A stretch of 64,000 bases of DNA, from positions 2,790,001 through 2,854,000 of the forward strand of contig NZ_JAATJK010000001.1 of the NCBI RefSeq assembly GCF_011927785.1, read 5' to 3'. Position 1 is the stretch's first letter. Each line of letters opens with the position of its first letter. This DNA is from Micromonospora profundi. Lineage in GTDB: Bacteria > Actinomycetota > Actinomycetes > Mycobacteriales > Micromonosporaceae. Below, piece by piece: positions 1 through 8,123 of the stretch. A program made the translations under genes and the position numbers. The notes beneath the pieces were generated by a model. It saw only the letters and a program-made list of their open reading frames with translations, was not told the origin of the DNA and did not search any database.

Positions 1-2
1 GT

Positions 3-914
3 CGGGCGGCGCACTGGCACCGCCCACTCATGCTCCTCGTCGCCTCGATGGCGGCGCTCGCCGTCGTCTGCGCGGTCGGCATCGTCGTCGACTCGCGGGT
101 CCTCACCGGCTCGCCGATCTGGCTCAAGCCGTTCAAGTTCGCGGTGTCGTTCGTGCTGTACGGGACGACGCTTGCCTGGATGCTCTCCCTGCTGCCGCGC
201 CGGATCCGGGTCGCGGAGCGGGCGGCAACGGTCATCGTCGCGATGGCGGTGATCGAGACAGCGCTGATCGTCGTGCAGGTGGCACGGGGTACGACGAGCC
301 ACTTCAACGGCACCACCCCATTGAACGGGATCATCTTCGCGGCGATGGGCGCGTCGATCATGGTGCTGTTCGTCGCGCACGTCATCATCGGGATCGTGGT
401 GCTGATACGACGGATTCCGGACCGGGTCGCCGCGACTGCCATCAGTTGGGGGCTCGGCCTGTCGCTGCTGGGCATGCTGGTGGCGGTGCCGATGACGCTA
501 TCCGTCCAGGACCCGGGGATCGAGGGGATCAGCGGCGCGCACAGCGTGGGCGTGCCCGACGGCGGTGCGGGCCTGCCGCTGGTCGGCTGGAGCACCACCG
601 GGGGCGACCTGCGGATCGGGCACTTCGTGGGCCTGCACGCCCTGCAGGCGCTGCCGATCCTGGCCATCCTGCTGAGCCGGTTCCTCGGCAGGCGGCTGGA
701 CGAACGGACCCGTGCCCGGCTGCTGGTCGTCGCGGGCGCGGCGTACGGCGTACTCACGTTGCTGTTGACCTGGCAGGCCCTGCGCGGGCAGCCGCTGCTG
801 CGCCCGGACGCCCTCACGCTGGCCGCCGTGGCCGCCCTGGTGGTCGCGACCGCTACCGCCGCCGGCCGGGTGCTGGCGCGCGGACGCCGCACGGAATTGA
901 CGTTGGCCGCATGA
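3..914 (+). CDS. Polytopic membrane protein of unknown function, 5' end probably outside the window
   Basis: About seven hydrophobic segments are spread over the visible 304 codons. The reading frame is open back to the window edge, and the first internal ATG (position 30) has no Shine-Dalgarno sequence, so I infer that the true start lies upstream. Conserved-looking features are a PIWLKPFKFAVSF segment near the N-terminus and a polar, glycine-rich loop in the middle that should face away from the membrane. I do not recognise an enzyme or transporter family. The gene overlaps the next one by an ATGA and heads a run that leads into a two-component system, so it may be co-transcribed with it. 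Confidence that it is coding is high; its function is unknown. Confidence 0.8.
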   Translation, partial: RAAHWHRPLMLLVASMAALAVVCAVGIVVDSRVLTGSPIWLKPFKFAVSFVLYGTTLAWMLSLLPRRIRVAERAATVIVAMAVIETALIVVQVARGTTSHFNGTTPLNGIIFAAMGASIMVLFVAHVIIGIVVLIRRIPDRVAATAISWGLGLSLLGMLVAVPMTLSVQDPGIEGISGAHSVGVPDGGAGLPLVGWSTTGGDLRIGHFVGLHALQALPILAILLSRFLGRRLDERTRARLLVVAGAAYGVLTLLLTWQALRGQPLLRPDALTLAAVAALVVATATAAGRVLARGRRTELTLAA

Positions 915-1357
915 CCGCGACGCTGTTCACAGTGACGTTCGCGGTGGCCGCGCCGTTCTGGGCGCTGATGATCGTGCTGCCGCGCTGGTCGTGGACCGCC
1001 CGGATCATCGGCTCGCCGCTGATCGTGCTGCCGGTCGTGGTGATCTACGGGCTGCTGGTGATCCCGGCGCTCGGGGAGGTGCTGCCGGCCGTGGCCGCAC
1101 CGACAGTGGACGGGATACGCGACCTGCTGGGCACCAACGACGGCGCGGCGGCGGCCTGGGCACACATGATCGCGTTCGATCTGTTCGTGGGTCGCTGGGC
1201 GTGGCTGGACAGCCGGGAACGGGGGGTGCCGGCGCTGGTCATGGCTCCGGTGCTGGTGCTGACCATCCTGCTCGGGCCGCTCGGCCTGGCCGCCTACCTG
1301 GGCGTGCGGACCCGCTGGCCGGACCCTCGTGCCGCCGCACCACAGCACCTAGGCTGA
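911..1357 (+). CDS. ABA4-like membrane protein
   Basis: The product is 148 residues with four hydrophobic segments. The layout (N-terminal helix followed by PRWSWTARI, a central AWAHMIAFDLFVGRWAWLDS segment and a final helix ending in a short basic tail) matches the ABA4-like family. In plants that family is linked to neoxanthin synthesis; in bacteria its role is undefined. The central FDLFVGRWAWLDS stretch is the most family-typical part. The start is the ATG that overlaps the upstream stop codon by four bases, which implies translational coupling. A longer open frame beginning at 446 is a shadow of the upstream gene. The two-component system starts 4 bp downstream, so it probably belongs to the same transcript. 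Confidence 0.8.
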   Translation: MTATLFTVTFAVAAPFWALMIVLPRWSWTARIIGSPLIVLPVVVIYGLLVIPALGEVLPAVAAPTVDGIRDLLGTNDGAAAAWAHMIAFDLFVGRWAWLDSRERGVPALVMAPVLVLTILLGPLGLAAYLGVRTRWPDPRAAAPQHLG

Positions 1358-1361
1358 TCCG

Positions 1362-2684
1362 GTGACGTGGGAGCGGCGACTGTTCGACGCGCGGGACACG
1401 CTCGTGCGGATGGTGCTGCTCAACCTCAGCGGGGTGGGCTACCTGGTCTTCGGCACGCAGGCCGGTCACCCGCCGACGAGGACACAGTGGATCCTCGCGG
1501 TGGCCGCGTTCACGGTCGGCCTGCTGCTGCACCGTCGGCCGGTGCTCAACCTGGCGGCGCAGGCCGCGCTGCTGGCGGTCGCCATCTGCCTGGTCGACGA
1601 CATCATGATCAACCAGGTGGGCGCGAGTTGGGCGCTGCTCGAGGTCACCATGCGGGCACGCCGATCCCGCACCATCTGGTTGGCCGCCGTGGCGCTGGCC
1701 GCTGTCGACCTGACCGACTCGATCGGCGACCCGTTCGACAGAGTGGCCTCCGGCGTCGTCGGGCTGGCCCTGGAGGTCGGCGTGCCGGTGCTCCTCGGGC
1801 TTGTCATCCGCACCAACAGGGAGCTCAGCCGGCAGGCGGTGGAGCGGGCGGCGGAGGAGCAGCGCCGGCACGAGTCGGAGAGCCGGGCGGCGCGCGCCGA
1901 CGAGCGCAGCGCCATCGCCCGCGAACTGCACGACGTCGTCGCGCACCACGTGGCGTCGATGGTGCTGCGCGTCGGCGTGGCCCGGCACGTGCTCACCGAC
2001 CTGGACCCCCGGGTGGAGGAGGTGTTCGACGACGTGCACGGCACGGGCACCGCGGCCCTGTCGGAGCTGCGCCGGCTGGTCGCGGTGCTGCGCGATCCCG
2101 ACGGGGTACGCGGTGACGCGGCGCTTACCGCTATCGACCCGTCGGCGCTCCCGGCGGCGCTCGGCGCGACAGTGGACCGGGCCCGTCGGGCGGGCATCAC
2201 CGTGCAGGCCGACATCGACCCTGCCGTCGGCGCGCTCGACGCGGTGCGGGGCCTGGCGGTGCTGCGGCTGACCCAGGAGGCGCTCACCAACGTGGCCCGC
2301 CACGCTGGCCCGGCCGCGCTGGCCCACCTGACGGTCGCCGTCCGGGACGGCACAGTGCACTGGGAGGTCACCGACGACGGCCACGGCGGCGGGCGCGGGC
2401 TGGTGCCGGCCAGCGGTGAGCGCGGCGGCCGGCCGCCGGTGGTGCCTGGCGGCGGCGGGCACGGCATCACCGGCATGCGGGAGCGCGTCGACGTCCTCGG
2501 TGGCCGTCTTGAGGTGGGGGCCACCGAAACGGGGTGGCGGGTACGCGCCGTCCTCCCGCACCTGGCCGACGCATCCGGCGCCCTGACGCTTGCCGGATCG
2601 GTGCCCCGGGACCGCGCGACGCCGCACGGGTCGCCCACTCCAGAGCCCTCGCCAGAGCCTTCGTCAGAGCGGGAGCCGGCATGA
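1362..2684 (+). CDS. NarL-type sensor histidine kinase
   Basis: The product is 440 residues from a GTG start just after the ABA4-like gene. Residues 15-150 hold about four to five membrane helices with no extracellular sensor domain, as in intramembrane-sensing kinases. A short coiled linker leads to a HisKA_3 dimerisation domain with ARELHDVVAHHV, where His190 should be the phospho-acceptor. The HATPase domain follows, with the N-box around Asn310 (LTQEALTNVARHA) and glycine-rich boxes near 340-372 (DDGHGG, GHGITGM). The C-terminal 40 residues are a Pro/Ser/Glu-rich tail that looks disordered. The stop codon overlaps the start of the response regulator (ATGA), so the two form a cognate pair. 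The signal is unknown; the co-transcribed membrane proteins could be part of the sensing unit. Confidence 0.92.
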   Translation: MTWERRLFDARDTLVRMVLLNLSGVGYLVFGTQAGHPPTRTQWILAVAAFTVGLLLHRRPVLNLAAQAALLAVAICLVDDIMINQVGASWALLEVTMRARRSRTIWLAAVALAAVDLTDSIGDPFDRVASGVVGLALEVGVPVLLGLVIRTNRELSRQAVERAAEEQRRHESESRAARADERSAIARELHDVVAHHVASMVLRVGVARHVLTDLDPRVEEVFDDVHGTGTAALSELRRLVAVLRDPDGVRGDAALTAIDPSALPAALGATVDRARRAGITVQADIDPAVGALDAVRGLAVLRLTQEALTNVARHAGPAALAHLTVAVRDGTVHWEVTDDGHGGGRGLVPASGERGGRPPVVPGGGGHGITGMRERVDVLGGRLEVGATETGWRVRAVLPHLADASGALTLAGSVPRDRATPHGSPTPEPSPEPSSEREPA

Positions 2685-3307
2685 TCCGTGTCCTGCTCGT
2701 CGACGACCAGCACCTCATCCGTGCGGGCCTGCGCATGCTGTGCGAGGCGCAGCCCGACATCGAGGTGGTCGGCGAGGCCGACAACGGCCGGGACGCGGTA
2801 GCCCTCGCCGCGCGGCTCGTCCCCGACGTCGTCGTCATGGACCTGCGCATGCCGGGCGTCGACGGGATCACCGCTACCACCCGCATCCTCGCCGAACGAC
2901 CCGCCGCCCGCGTACTGGTGCTGACCACGTTCGGCGACGACGACCACCTCTACCCCGCCCTCACGGCCGGCGCCTGCGGGTTCCTGCTCAAGGACGCACC
3001 TCCGACCGAGCTGCTGGACGGCATCCGCCGCGCCGCCACGGGTGACAGCCCGTTCAGCCCGGAGGTGCTGCAACGCCTCGTCCAGCGCGCCGTGCACGCC
3101 CGCGTCGGGACGCCGCGACCGGTGCACGGTCTGACCGCCCGCGAGCAGGACGTCCTCGCCCTGGTCGCCGAGGGCCTCACCAACGCCGAGATCGCCGAAC
3201 GGCTGCACATCGGCGTCACCACGGTCAAGACTCACATCACGAGCCTCATGACCAAGACCGACAGCCCCAATCGGGTACGCCTGGCACTGTTCGCCAGCGG
3301 CCGCTGA
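2681..3307 (+). CDS. NarL/LuxR-family response regulator
   Basis: The product is 208 residues. The receiver domain covers residues 1-120, with the acidic pocket at Asp8-Asp9, the phospho-acceptor Asp54 in VVMDLRMPG, and the conserved Thr and Lys (LTTFGDD, LLKDAPP). A LuxR-type helix-turn-helix at about 143-200 begins LTAREQDVLALVAEG and contains the recognition helix TTVKTHITSLM. The tail reads KTDSPNRVRLALFA, a common ending in this family. The ATG overlaps the kinase stop, so the long upstream extension of this frame (from 2534) is not the gene start. It should activate or repress a small regulon after phosphorylation by the upstream kinase; no target site is evident here. Confidence 0.93.
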   Translation: MIRVLLVDDQHLIRAGLRMLCEAQPDIEVVGEADNGRDAVALAARLVPDVVVMDLRMPGVDGITATTRILAERPAARVLVLTTFGDDDHLYPALTAGACGFLLKDAPPTELLDGIRRAATGDSPFSPEVLQRLVQRAVHARVGTPRPVHGLTAREQDVLALVAEGLTNAEIAERLHIGVTTVKTHITSLMTKTDSPNRVRLALFASGR

Positions 3308-3469
3308 GGCTCGGCGGCCGACGGATCGCCACGGACGAATGACATGCGTCTCGTGGCGACGACGCCACGCTCCGGGCGTACGGGCGGCGGATTACCGTGG
3401 CTGTCGCGTCACGTTGCTCGTCGCCACCGCGCGGGCGGCGGGCGGCGTCCACGAGAGGCGGGGCCTGGG

Positions 3470-3533
3470 CAGTGACGTCCGAAGGGCGGAGTGACAGTGA
3501 CGTCCGAGCGGCGGGATCGGCAGTGACGTCGGA
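3470..3533 (+). repeat. Three direct repeats upstream of the carboxylesterase start
   Basis: CAGTGACGTCCGA occurs at 3470-3482 and 3495-3507, and CAGTGACGTCGGA at 3521-3533, with spacings of 25 and 26 bp. The third copy contains the GTG I chose as the carboxylesterase start, and the first also contains an in-frame GTG. Helically phased repeats (about 2.5 turns apart) could be operator half-sites, or the 5' end of the gene may have been internally duplicated. Confidence 0.5.
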
Positions 3534-4905
3534 GCCGGTCCTCCGAGGTGTCCCGGACGCGGCGACGGCTGGAACGGACGTGCTGGTCACAGTGCGCGGG
3601 GGCACGCTGCGCGGCCAGCGAGCGGACGGGCTCACGGTCCTGCGGGGCGTCCGGTACGCCACCGCCGACCGTTTCGCGGCACCCGTGCCGGAGCGGCAGT
3701 GGTCGGGGGTCCGTGACGCGCGGGAACACGGTGCCGTGAGCCCTCAACCTCCGGCCCGGGCCACGACAGCCGGCGGCTGGTGCGAGGTGGGCGTGCAGTC
3801 GGAGGACTGCCTGAACCTGACCGTCGTCACCCCGGCGGCCGACCGCGCCGCGCGGCCGGTGCTTGTCTGGCTGCACGGTGGCTCGTACCGTTCCGGCGCG
3901 GGCTCCTGGGACCGCTACCGCACCGACCGGCTCGCCCGCGAGGGCGACGTGGTCGTGGTGAGCGTCAACTATCGGCTCGGGGCGCTCGGCTACCTGCGGG
4001 CGCCGGGCATCTCCCCCGGCAACCTGGGTCTGCTGGACCAGATCGAGGCGCTGCGCTGGGTCCGCGACAACGCGGCCGACCTGGGCGGCGACCCGGAGAA
4101 CGTGACACTTGTGGGGCAGTCGTCGGGCGCCCACTCGGTCGCCTGCCTGCTCGGGGTGGCGCAGGCCCGACAGCTGTTCCGTCGGGCGGTGTTGCAGAGT
4201 CCACCGCTGGGTATCGGGCTGGCCGGCGAGCGCGCGGCCGGCCGGGTCGCCGACCGCTTCCTGGCCCGGCTCGGACGCGACCCACGGGAGGCGCCTCTCG
4301 CGGAGATCGTCGCCGCGCAGCAGCTGGCCGAGCGGGACGTGGCCGCGCGCAGCGGATTCGGGCTCGCCCCGGCGTACCAGCCGGTGGCCGGTGTGTCTCC
4401 CCTGCCGGACGTGCCGGGTTGGCGGGCCGCCTGGCGCGCGGGCGCTCCCGGCCTTGAGGTGGTGCTCGGCACCACCCACCGCGAGATCGCCTACTTCCTC
4501 GCCGGCGGCCCGCTCTCCCGGCACCTGCCGCTTGTGGGCAGGGCCGTGGAGAACGCTGCCATCCGGTTCGCGACCCGCTCGGTCTTCACCCGGCCCACCC
4601 TGCGGTTCGGCAGGCAGTTGGCGCAGGCGGGCGCGCGGGTCTTCGCGTACCGCATCGACGGGCCCACCCCGACCTCGCCGTACTACGCCTGCCACTGCAG
4701 CGACCTTCCGCTGCTCTTCGGCGACGAGGCCGACTGGGCGCAGGCGCCGATGCTCGCCGGGCAGACCTGGGCCGAGGTGGCCGCACGTGGTGGCCCACTG
4801 CGCGCGGCCTGGCTGGCGTTCGCCGCCGGCGGCGCGCAGGCGTTGACAGCGCGGGGTTGGCCGCAGTACGAGGGGCGGGCCGGGCGTATCCAGCGCTTCG
4901 GGTAA
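3523..4905 (+). CDS. Type B carboxylesterase
   Basis: The product is 460 residues from the GTG at 3523; in-frame GTGs at 3397 and 3472 would give longer forms, but the extra N-terminus is low-complexity. The alpha/beta-hydrolase features of the type B (para-nitrobenzyl esterase) family are clear. The oxyanion hole is LVWLHGGSYRSG (near residue 118), the nucleophile elbow is GQSSG with Ser200, the acid is likely Glu in TTHREIAYF, and the catalytic His is in YACHCSDLPLLF. The GNLGLLDQIEALRWVRDNAADLGGDP block is diagnostic. The protein is slightly short for the family (about 480-520). No signal peptide is seen, so it is cytoplasmic and hydrolyses esters of unknown origin. It converges with the gamma-glutamyltransferase gene, with only 11 bp between stops. 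Confidence 0.9.
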   Translation: MTSEPVLRGVPDAATAGTDVLVTVRGGTLRGQRADGLTVLRGVRYATADRFAAPVPERQWSGVRDAREHGAVSPQPPARATTAGGWCEVGVQSEDCLNLTVVTPAADRAARPVLVWLHGGSYRSGAGSWDRYRTDRLAREGDVVVVSVNYRLGALGYLRAPGISPGNLGLLDQIEALRWVRDNAADLGGDPENVTLVGQSSGAHSVACLLGVAQARQLFRRAVLQSPPLGIGLAGERAAGRVADRFLARLGRDPREAPLAEIVAAQQLAERDVAARSGFGLAPAYQPVAGVSPLPDVPGWRAAWRAGAPGLEVVLGTTHREIAYFLAGGPLSRHLPLVGRAVENAAIRFATRSVFTRPTLRFGRQLAQAGARVFAYRIDGPTPTSPYYACHCSDLPLLFGDEADWAQAPMLAGQTWAEVAARGGPLRAAWLAFAAGGAQALTARGWPQYEGRAGRIQRFG

Positions 4906-4916
4906 CGCCGAGCCCT

Positions 4917-6707
4917 CTAGCGACCGCAGGCGTACCCCTGCATGCCTCGCGGGTTCGCGCCGGCCGCGAGCACACCGGTGGCCGGGTCGCGGCTCACCGC
5001 GCAGAGACGACCGAGGCTCCACGCGTCGGAGACCCGCACCTCGTGCCCGTACGCCCGCAGCGCCGCCACCGTCGCGTCGTCGAGCCGGTCCTCCACCACC
5101 AGGACGCCGGGTTCCATGTCGCGCGGATAGAACGACTCCGGCAGCCCGACCGTGTGGAACGCTGGCGCGTCGATGGCCTCCTGGAGGGTCTGGCCGCCGA
5201 CGAGGTGGCGCAGCAGGAACGGCAGCTGCCACTGGTCCTGCTGGTCGCCGCCGGGGGTGCCGCAGGCCAGCACCGGCTGCCCGTCGCGGTGGACCATCGT
5301 CGGGCTCAACGTGGTGCGAGGTCGCCGGCCCGGTGCGAGCGACGAGGCGAGACCATCCTCCAGCCAGAACATCTGCAGTCGGGTGCCCAACGGGAAGCCC
5401 AGCTCCGGGATCGTCGGCGAACTCTGCAACCAGCCGCCGCTCGGGGTAGCGGAGATCATGTTGCCCCAGCGGTCGACAACGTCCACGTGGCAGGTGTCGC
5501 CCCGGGTCACCCCGTCCGACTGCACCGTCGGCTCGCCGGTCGTGGCATCCGACCGGTCCGCGCTCCGGACGGCACCGGCCCGGACGTGCGCCGGCAGGCG
5601 GGGCTGCGCCCCGTCGGGGCGCCCCGGCCGCAACTCCCACGATGCCCGGTCGCCGATCAGGGCTGCCCGCTCTCGCGCGTACTCCCGGGAGAGCAGCGCC
5701 TTGGCCGGCACGTCCGCGCCGTCGCCGTACCACGCCTCACGGTCGGCGAAGGCGAGCTTGAGCGCCTCGACCTGGGCGTGGATGCCGGCCGCGGTCGCCG
5801 GGTCGTACGCGCCGGGGTCGCCGAGGGCGTCGAGGACGGCCAGCGTCTCCAGCAGCACCGGGCCCTGCCCCCAGAAGCTTGTCTTCGCCACCGAGTAGCC
5901 GTGCCAGTCGAGGGTCACCGGCTCCTCCCAGGTGGCCGAGTAGGCGGCCATGTCGTCGCCGGTGACGAGTCCGGCGTGAGGGCGCCCGCTGGAATCCTGG
6001 AACGGCCTGCGGCTGAACCTGTCGATCTCGTCGGCCACGAACCCCGTACCCCAGGCTCGTCGCGCGGCCTCGATCTGGGCCTCCCGGTCGCCGCCGGCCG
6101 CAAGCCCGGCCTGGACCAGTCGCCGCAGGGTCCGCGCGTACGCCGGGTTGGCGAACAGCTCCCCCGCCGTCGGTGGCCGGCCGTCGCGCAGCCAGAGCTG
6201 GGCGGACGTCGGCCAGTGCTCCTCGAACAGCGACCGGACGGCCGTCACCGTGTCGACGACCCTGCCCACCAGCGGGTGGCCGGCGTCGGCGTAGTCGATC
6301 GCCGGCTCCAACACCTCGGCGAGAGTGAGCGTGCCGTGCTCGCGCAGCAGCAGGAGCCAGGCGTCGACGGCGCCGGGCACGGCCGCCGCGAGTGGACCGG
6401 CGCCGGGGATGAGGTCCATCCCGAGGGACCGGAAGTGCGCGATGGTGGCACCTGCCGGCGCCGGACCCTGCCCGCACAGCACCTTCGGGGTCGGGTCCTG
6501 GGCGGTGGCCACGATGGCCGGCACCTCGCCGCCGGGTCCGTTGAGGTGCGGTTCCACGACGTGCAGCACGAACCCGGCGGTGACCGCCGCGTCGAAGGCG
6601 TTCCCCCCGCGTTCCAGCATTCCCATGGCGGCCTGGCTGGCGAGCCAGTGCGTCGAGGACACCATGCCGAAGGTTCCCCGCAGCGTCGGCCTGGTGGTGA
6701 ACGTCAT
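4917..6707 (-). CDS. Gamma-glutamyltransferase family protein
   Basis: The product is 596 residues and full length for the Ntn-hydrolase gamma-glutamyltranspeptidase family. The N-terminal half has the family signature around MVSSTHWLASQAAMGMLERGGNAFDAAVT and HLNGPGG. The autoproteolysis site and N-terminal nucleophile is Thr405 in GDTCHVDVVD, which would start the small subunit, and the glycine-rich PSGGWLQSS follows. There is no signal peptide, so this member is probably cytoplasmic. Relatives act on glutathione, gamma-glutamyl amides or related amide substrates, and the substrate here is not evident. It lies 9 bp downstream of an MFS exporter gene on the same strand, so the two are likely co-transcribed and may handle the same small molecule. 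Confidence 0.92.
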   Translation of the reverse strand: MTFTTRPTLRGTFGMVSSTHWLASQAAMGMLERGGNAFDAAVTAGFVLHVVEPHLNGPGGEVPAIVATAQDPTPKVLCGQGPAPAGATIAHFRSLGMDLIPGAGPLAAAVPGAVDAWLLLLREHGTLTLAEVLEPAIDYADAGHPLVGRVVDTVTAVRSLFEEHWPTSAQLWLRDGRPPTAGELFANPAYARTLRRLVQAGLAAGGDREAQIEAARRAWGTGFVADEIDRFSRRPFQDSSGRPHAGLVTGDDMAAYSATWEEPVTLDWHGYSVAKTSFWGQGPVLLETLAVLDALGDPGAYDPATAAGIHAQVEALKLAFADREAWYGDGADVPAKALLSREYARERAALIGDRASWELRPGRPDGAQPRLPAHVRAGAVRSADRSDATTGEPTVQSDGVTRGDTCHVDVVDRWGNMISATPSGGWLQSSPTIPELGFPLGTRLQMFWLEDGLASSLAPGRRPRTTLSPTMVHRDGQPVLACGTPGGDQQDQWQLPFLLRHLVGGQTLQEAIDAPAFHTVGLPESFYPRDMEPGVLVVEDRLDDATVAALRAYGHEVRVSDAWSLGRLCAVSRDPATGVLAAGANPRGMQGYACGR

Positions 6708-6716
6708 GGCAACACC

Positions 6717-7940
6717 TCACTCGTCTCCGCGGCCCCGGCCGGAACCGTCGCGGACCAGCGTGACAAGTACGACGAGCGCGAGCAACGCCACGACCGCGCT
6801 GAAGATCTCGGCGGCCGTCCGTAGGCCGATCGCCTGGGCGAGCAGGCCGACCGCGACCGCCGGCACGCCCAGCATGGTGAACAGGATGGCGAAGAAGGTC
6901 GACACCGTCGCACTCTGGTGCTCGTGCGGGGCCTTCACCGTGATGGTGGCGATGCCGTCGCCCACCGCGACCCCGGAGGCCACCCCGTTGACCGCCGCGC
7001 CGAGGAACAACGGGAGCAGCAGCACCATAGACATGCTGAGCCCGATGAGGGCGGCCCCCACGATCAGGCCGGCGCAGGCGGCGACCAGTGCGGCGCGGGA
7101 GGGCAGCACCCGGGTCAGGAGTTGCCCGAACGCGGCGCCGGTGAACGCCACGAACACGACGAGCGCGGCCAGGGTGTGCGAGGTCTTGTGTAGCTCCATG
7201 CCGAGGAACAGTCCGCTCACCGCCGTGAGCACGCCCAGCGCCGCGAAGCCGGCGCCCGCGGTGAGCGCGGAACGGACGAATTCGCCACGGATCTCCGGCG
7301 GTACGTGCAGCCGTTGCGGCCGCAGGTTCAGCGGCGAGCGGTGCGGCACCGTCTCGGGCACTCCGATCATCAGGACGATCGCGACGATCGCCAGGATGAG
7401 CACGATGGCCCAGGGCACCCGCAGCGGATCGGGGGCGACGTCCGAGACGATCCCCGCCAACAGGGTGCCGGCGGCGAGACCACCCAGGTTCGCGAAGATC
7501 GCCACGGTGCCGGCCCGTCTCGGGTGGCGTGGGCTGATCAGCTCGGTCAGCGCCGCCGTCCCCGCTCCGATCACCAGCGCGGCGGACAGACCGGCGAGCA
7601 CCCGACCGATCACGATCATCGCGAGGTCCACGGCGCCCAGGAAGACCGCGTCGGCGACGACCGAGAGGACGAGCGCGGCGAGGATGACCGGGCGGCGGCC
7701 GATCTGGTCGGCGAGCCGTCCGAAGAGCAGCAGGCCCACGACCACGCCGAGCGCGTACAGCGCGTAGACCACTGTCACCGTCAACGACGAGAAGCCGAAC
7801 TCCATCTCGTAGATCGGGTAGAGCGGCGTCGGCACCGTGGTCCCCACCAGGGTGATCCAGAACGCGAATGCGACGCGCACCGCCCCGGAGGTGGAACTGG
7901 GCCGGGAAATCGCACCTTCGGTGTGGCTGGCGTTGGACAT
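6717..7940 (-). CDS. MFS transporter
   Basis: The product is 407 residues with twelve predicted transmembrane helices and the usual long central loop. The motif between TM2 and TM3 reads LLFGRLADQIGRRPVI, the canonical MFS motif A. I chose the ATG at 7940 (MSNASHTEG) because AAGGGA lies upstream of it; the open frame extends to 8054, but that part is arginine-rich and not membrane-like. An N-terminal TVPTPLYPIYE segment is typical of drug or sugar exporter-like MFS proteins of actinobacteria. It precedes the gamma-glutamyltransferase gene by 9 bp, which suggests export or import of a gamma-glutamyl compound or its product. The substrate is unknown. Confidence 0.9.
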   Translation of the reverse strand: MSNASHTEGAISRPSSTSGAVRVAFAFWITLVGTTVPTPLYPIYEMEFGFSSLTVTVVYALYALGVVVGLLLFGRLADQIGRRPVILAALVLSVVADAVFLGAVDLAMIVIGRVLAGLSAALVIGAGTAALTELISPRHPRRAGTVAIFANLGGLAAGTLLAGIVSDVAPDPLRVPWAIVLILAIVAIVLMIGVPETVPHRSPLNLRPQRLHVPPEIRGEFVRSALTAGAGFAALGVLTAVSGLFLGMELHKTSHTLAALVVFVAFTGAAFGQLLTRVLPSRAALVAACAGLIVGAALIGLSMSMVLLLPLFLGAAVNGVASGVAVGDGIATITVKAPHEHQSATVSTFFAILFTMLGVPAVAVGLLAQAIGLRTAAEIFSAVVALLALVVLVTLVRDGSGRGRGDE

Positions 7941-8123
7941 GGTCAGTCCCTTCGGGGCTCGGCCATCACGGCGGGACCGCCGCCCACATCCCCGCACCGT
8001 GGCGACCGACCCCGCGTACAGCATGGGTGTCGACCTTGGTGGGGGTGCGGTCAAAGCCCTTAAACGCCCTCATCAGGTGGCGGATGTGCGGGCGGCCGGT
8101 CGCCGCCCGCACACGACACGCCG

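Noticed and set aside
1239..3235. Long minus-strand open frames opposite the kinase and regulator genes
   Set aside because: They mirror the codon bias of the two-component genes, are Arg/Ser/Pro-rich, have no domain pattern and no ribosome binding site.
3409..6824. Very long open frames opposite the carboxylesterase and gamma-glutamyltransferase genes
   Set aside because: Shadows of clear enzyme genes with intact catalytic motifs on the other strand; low-complexity translation.
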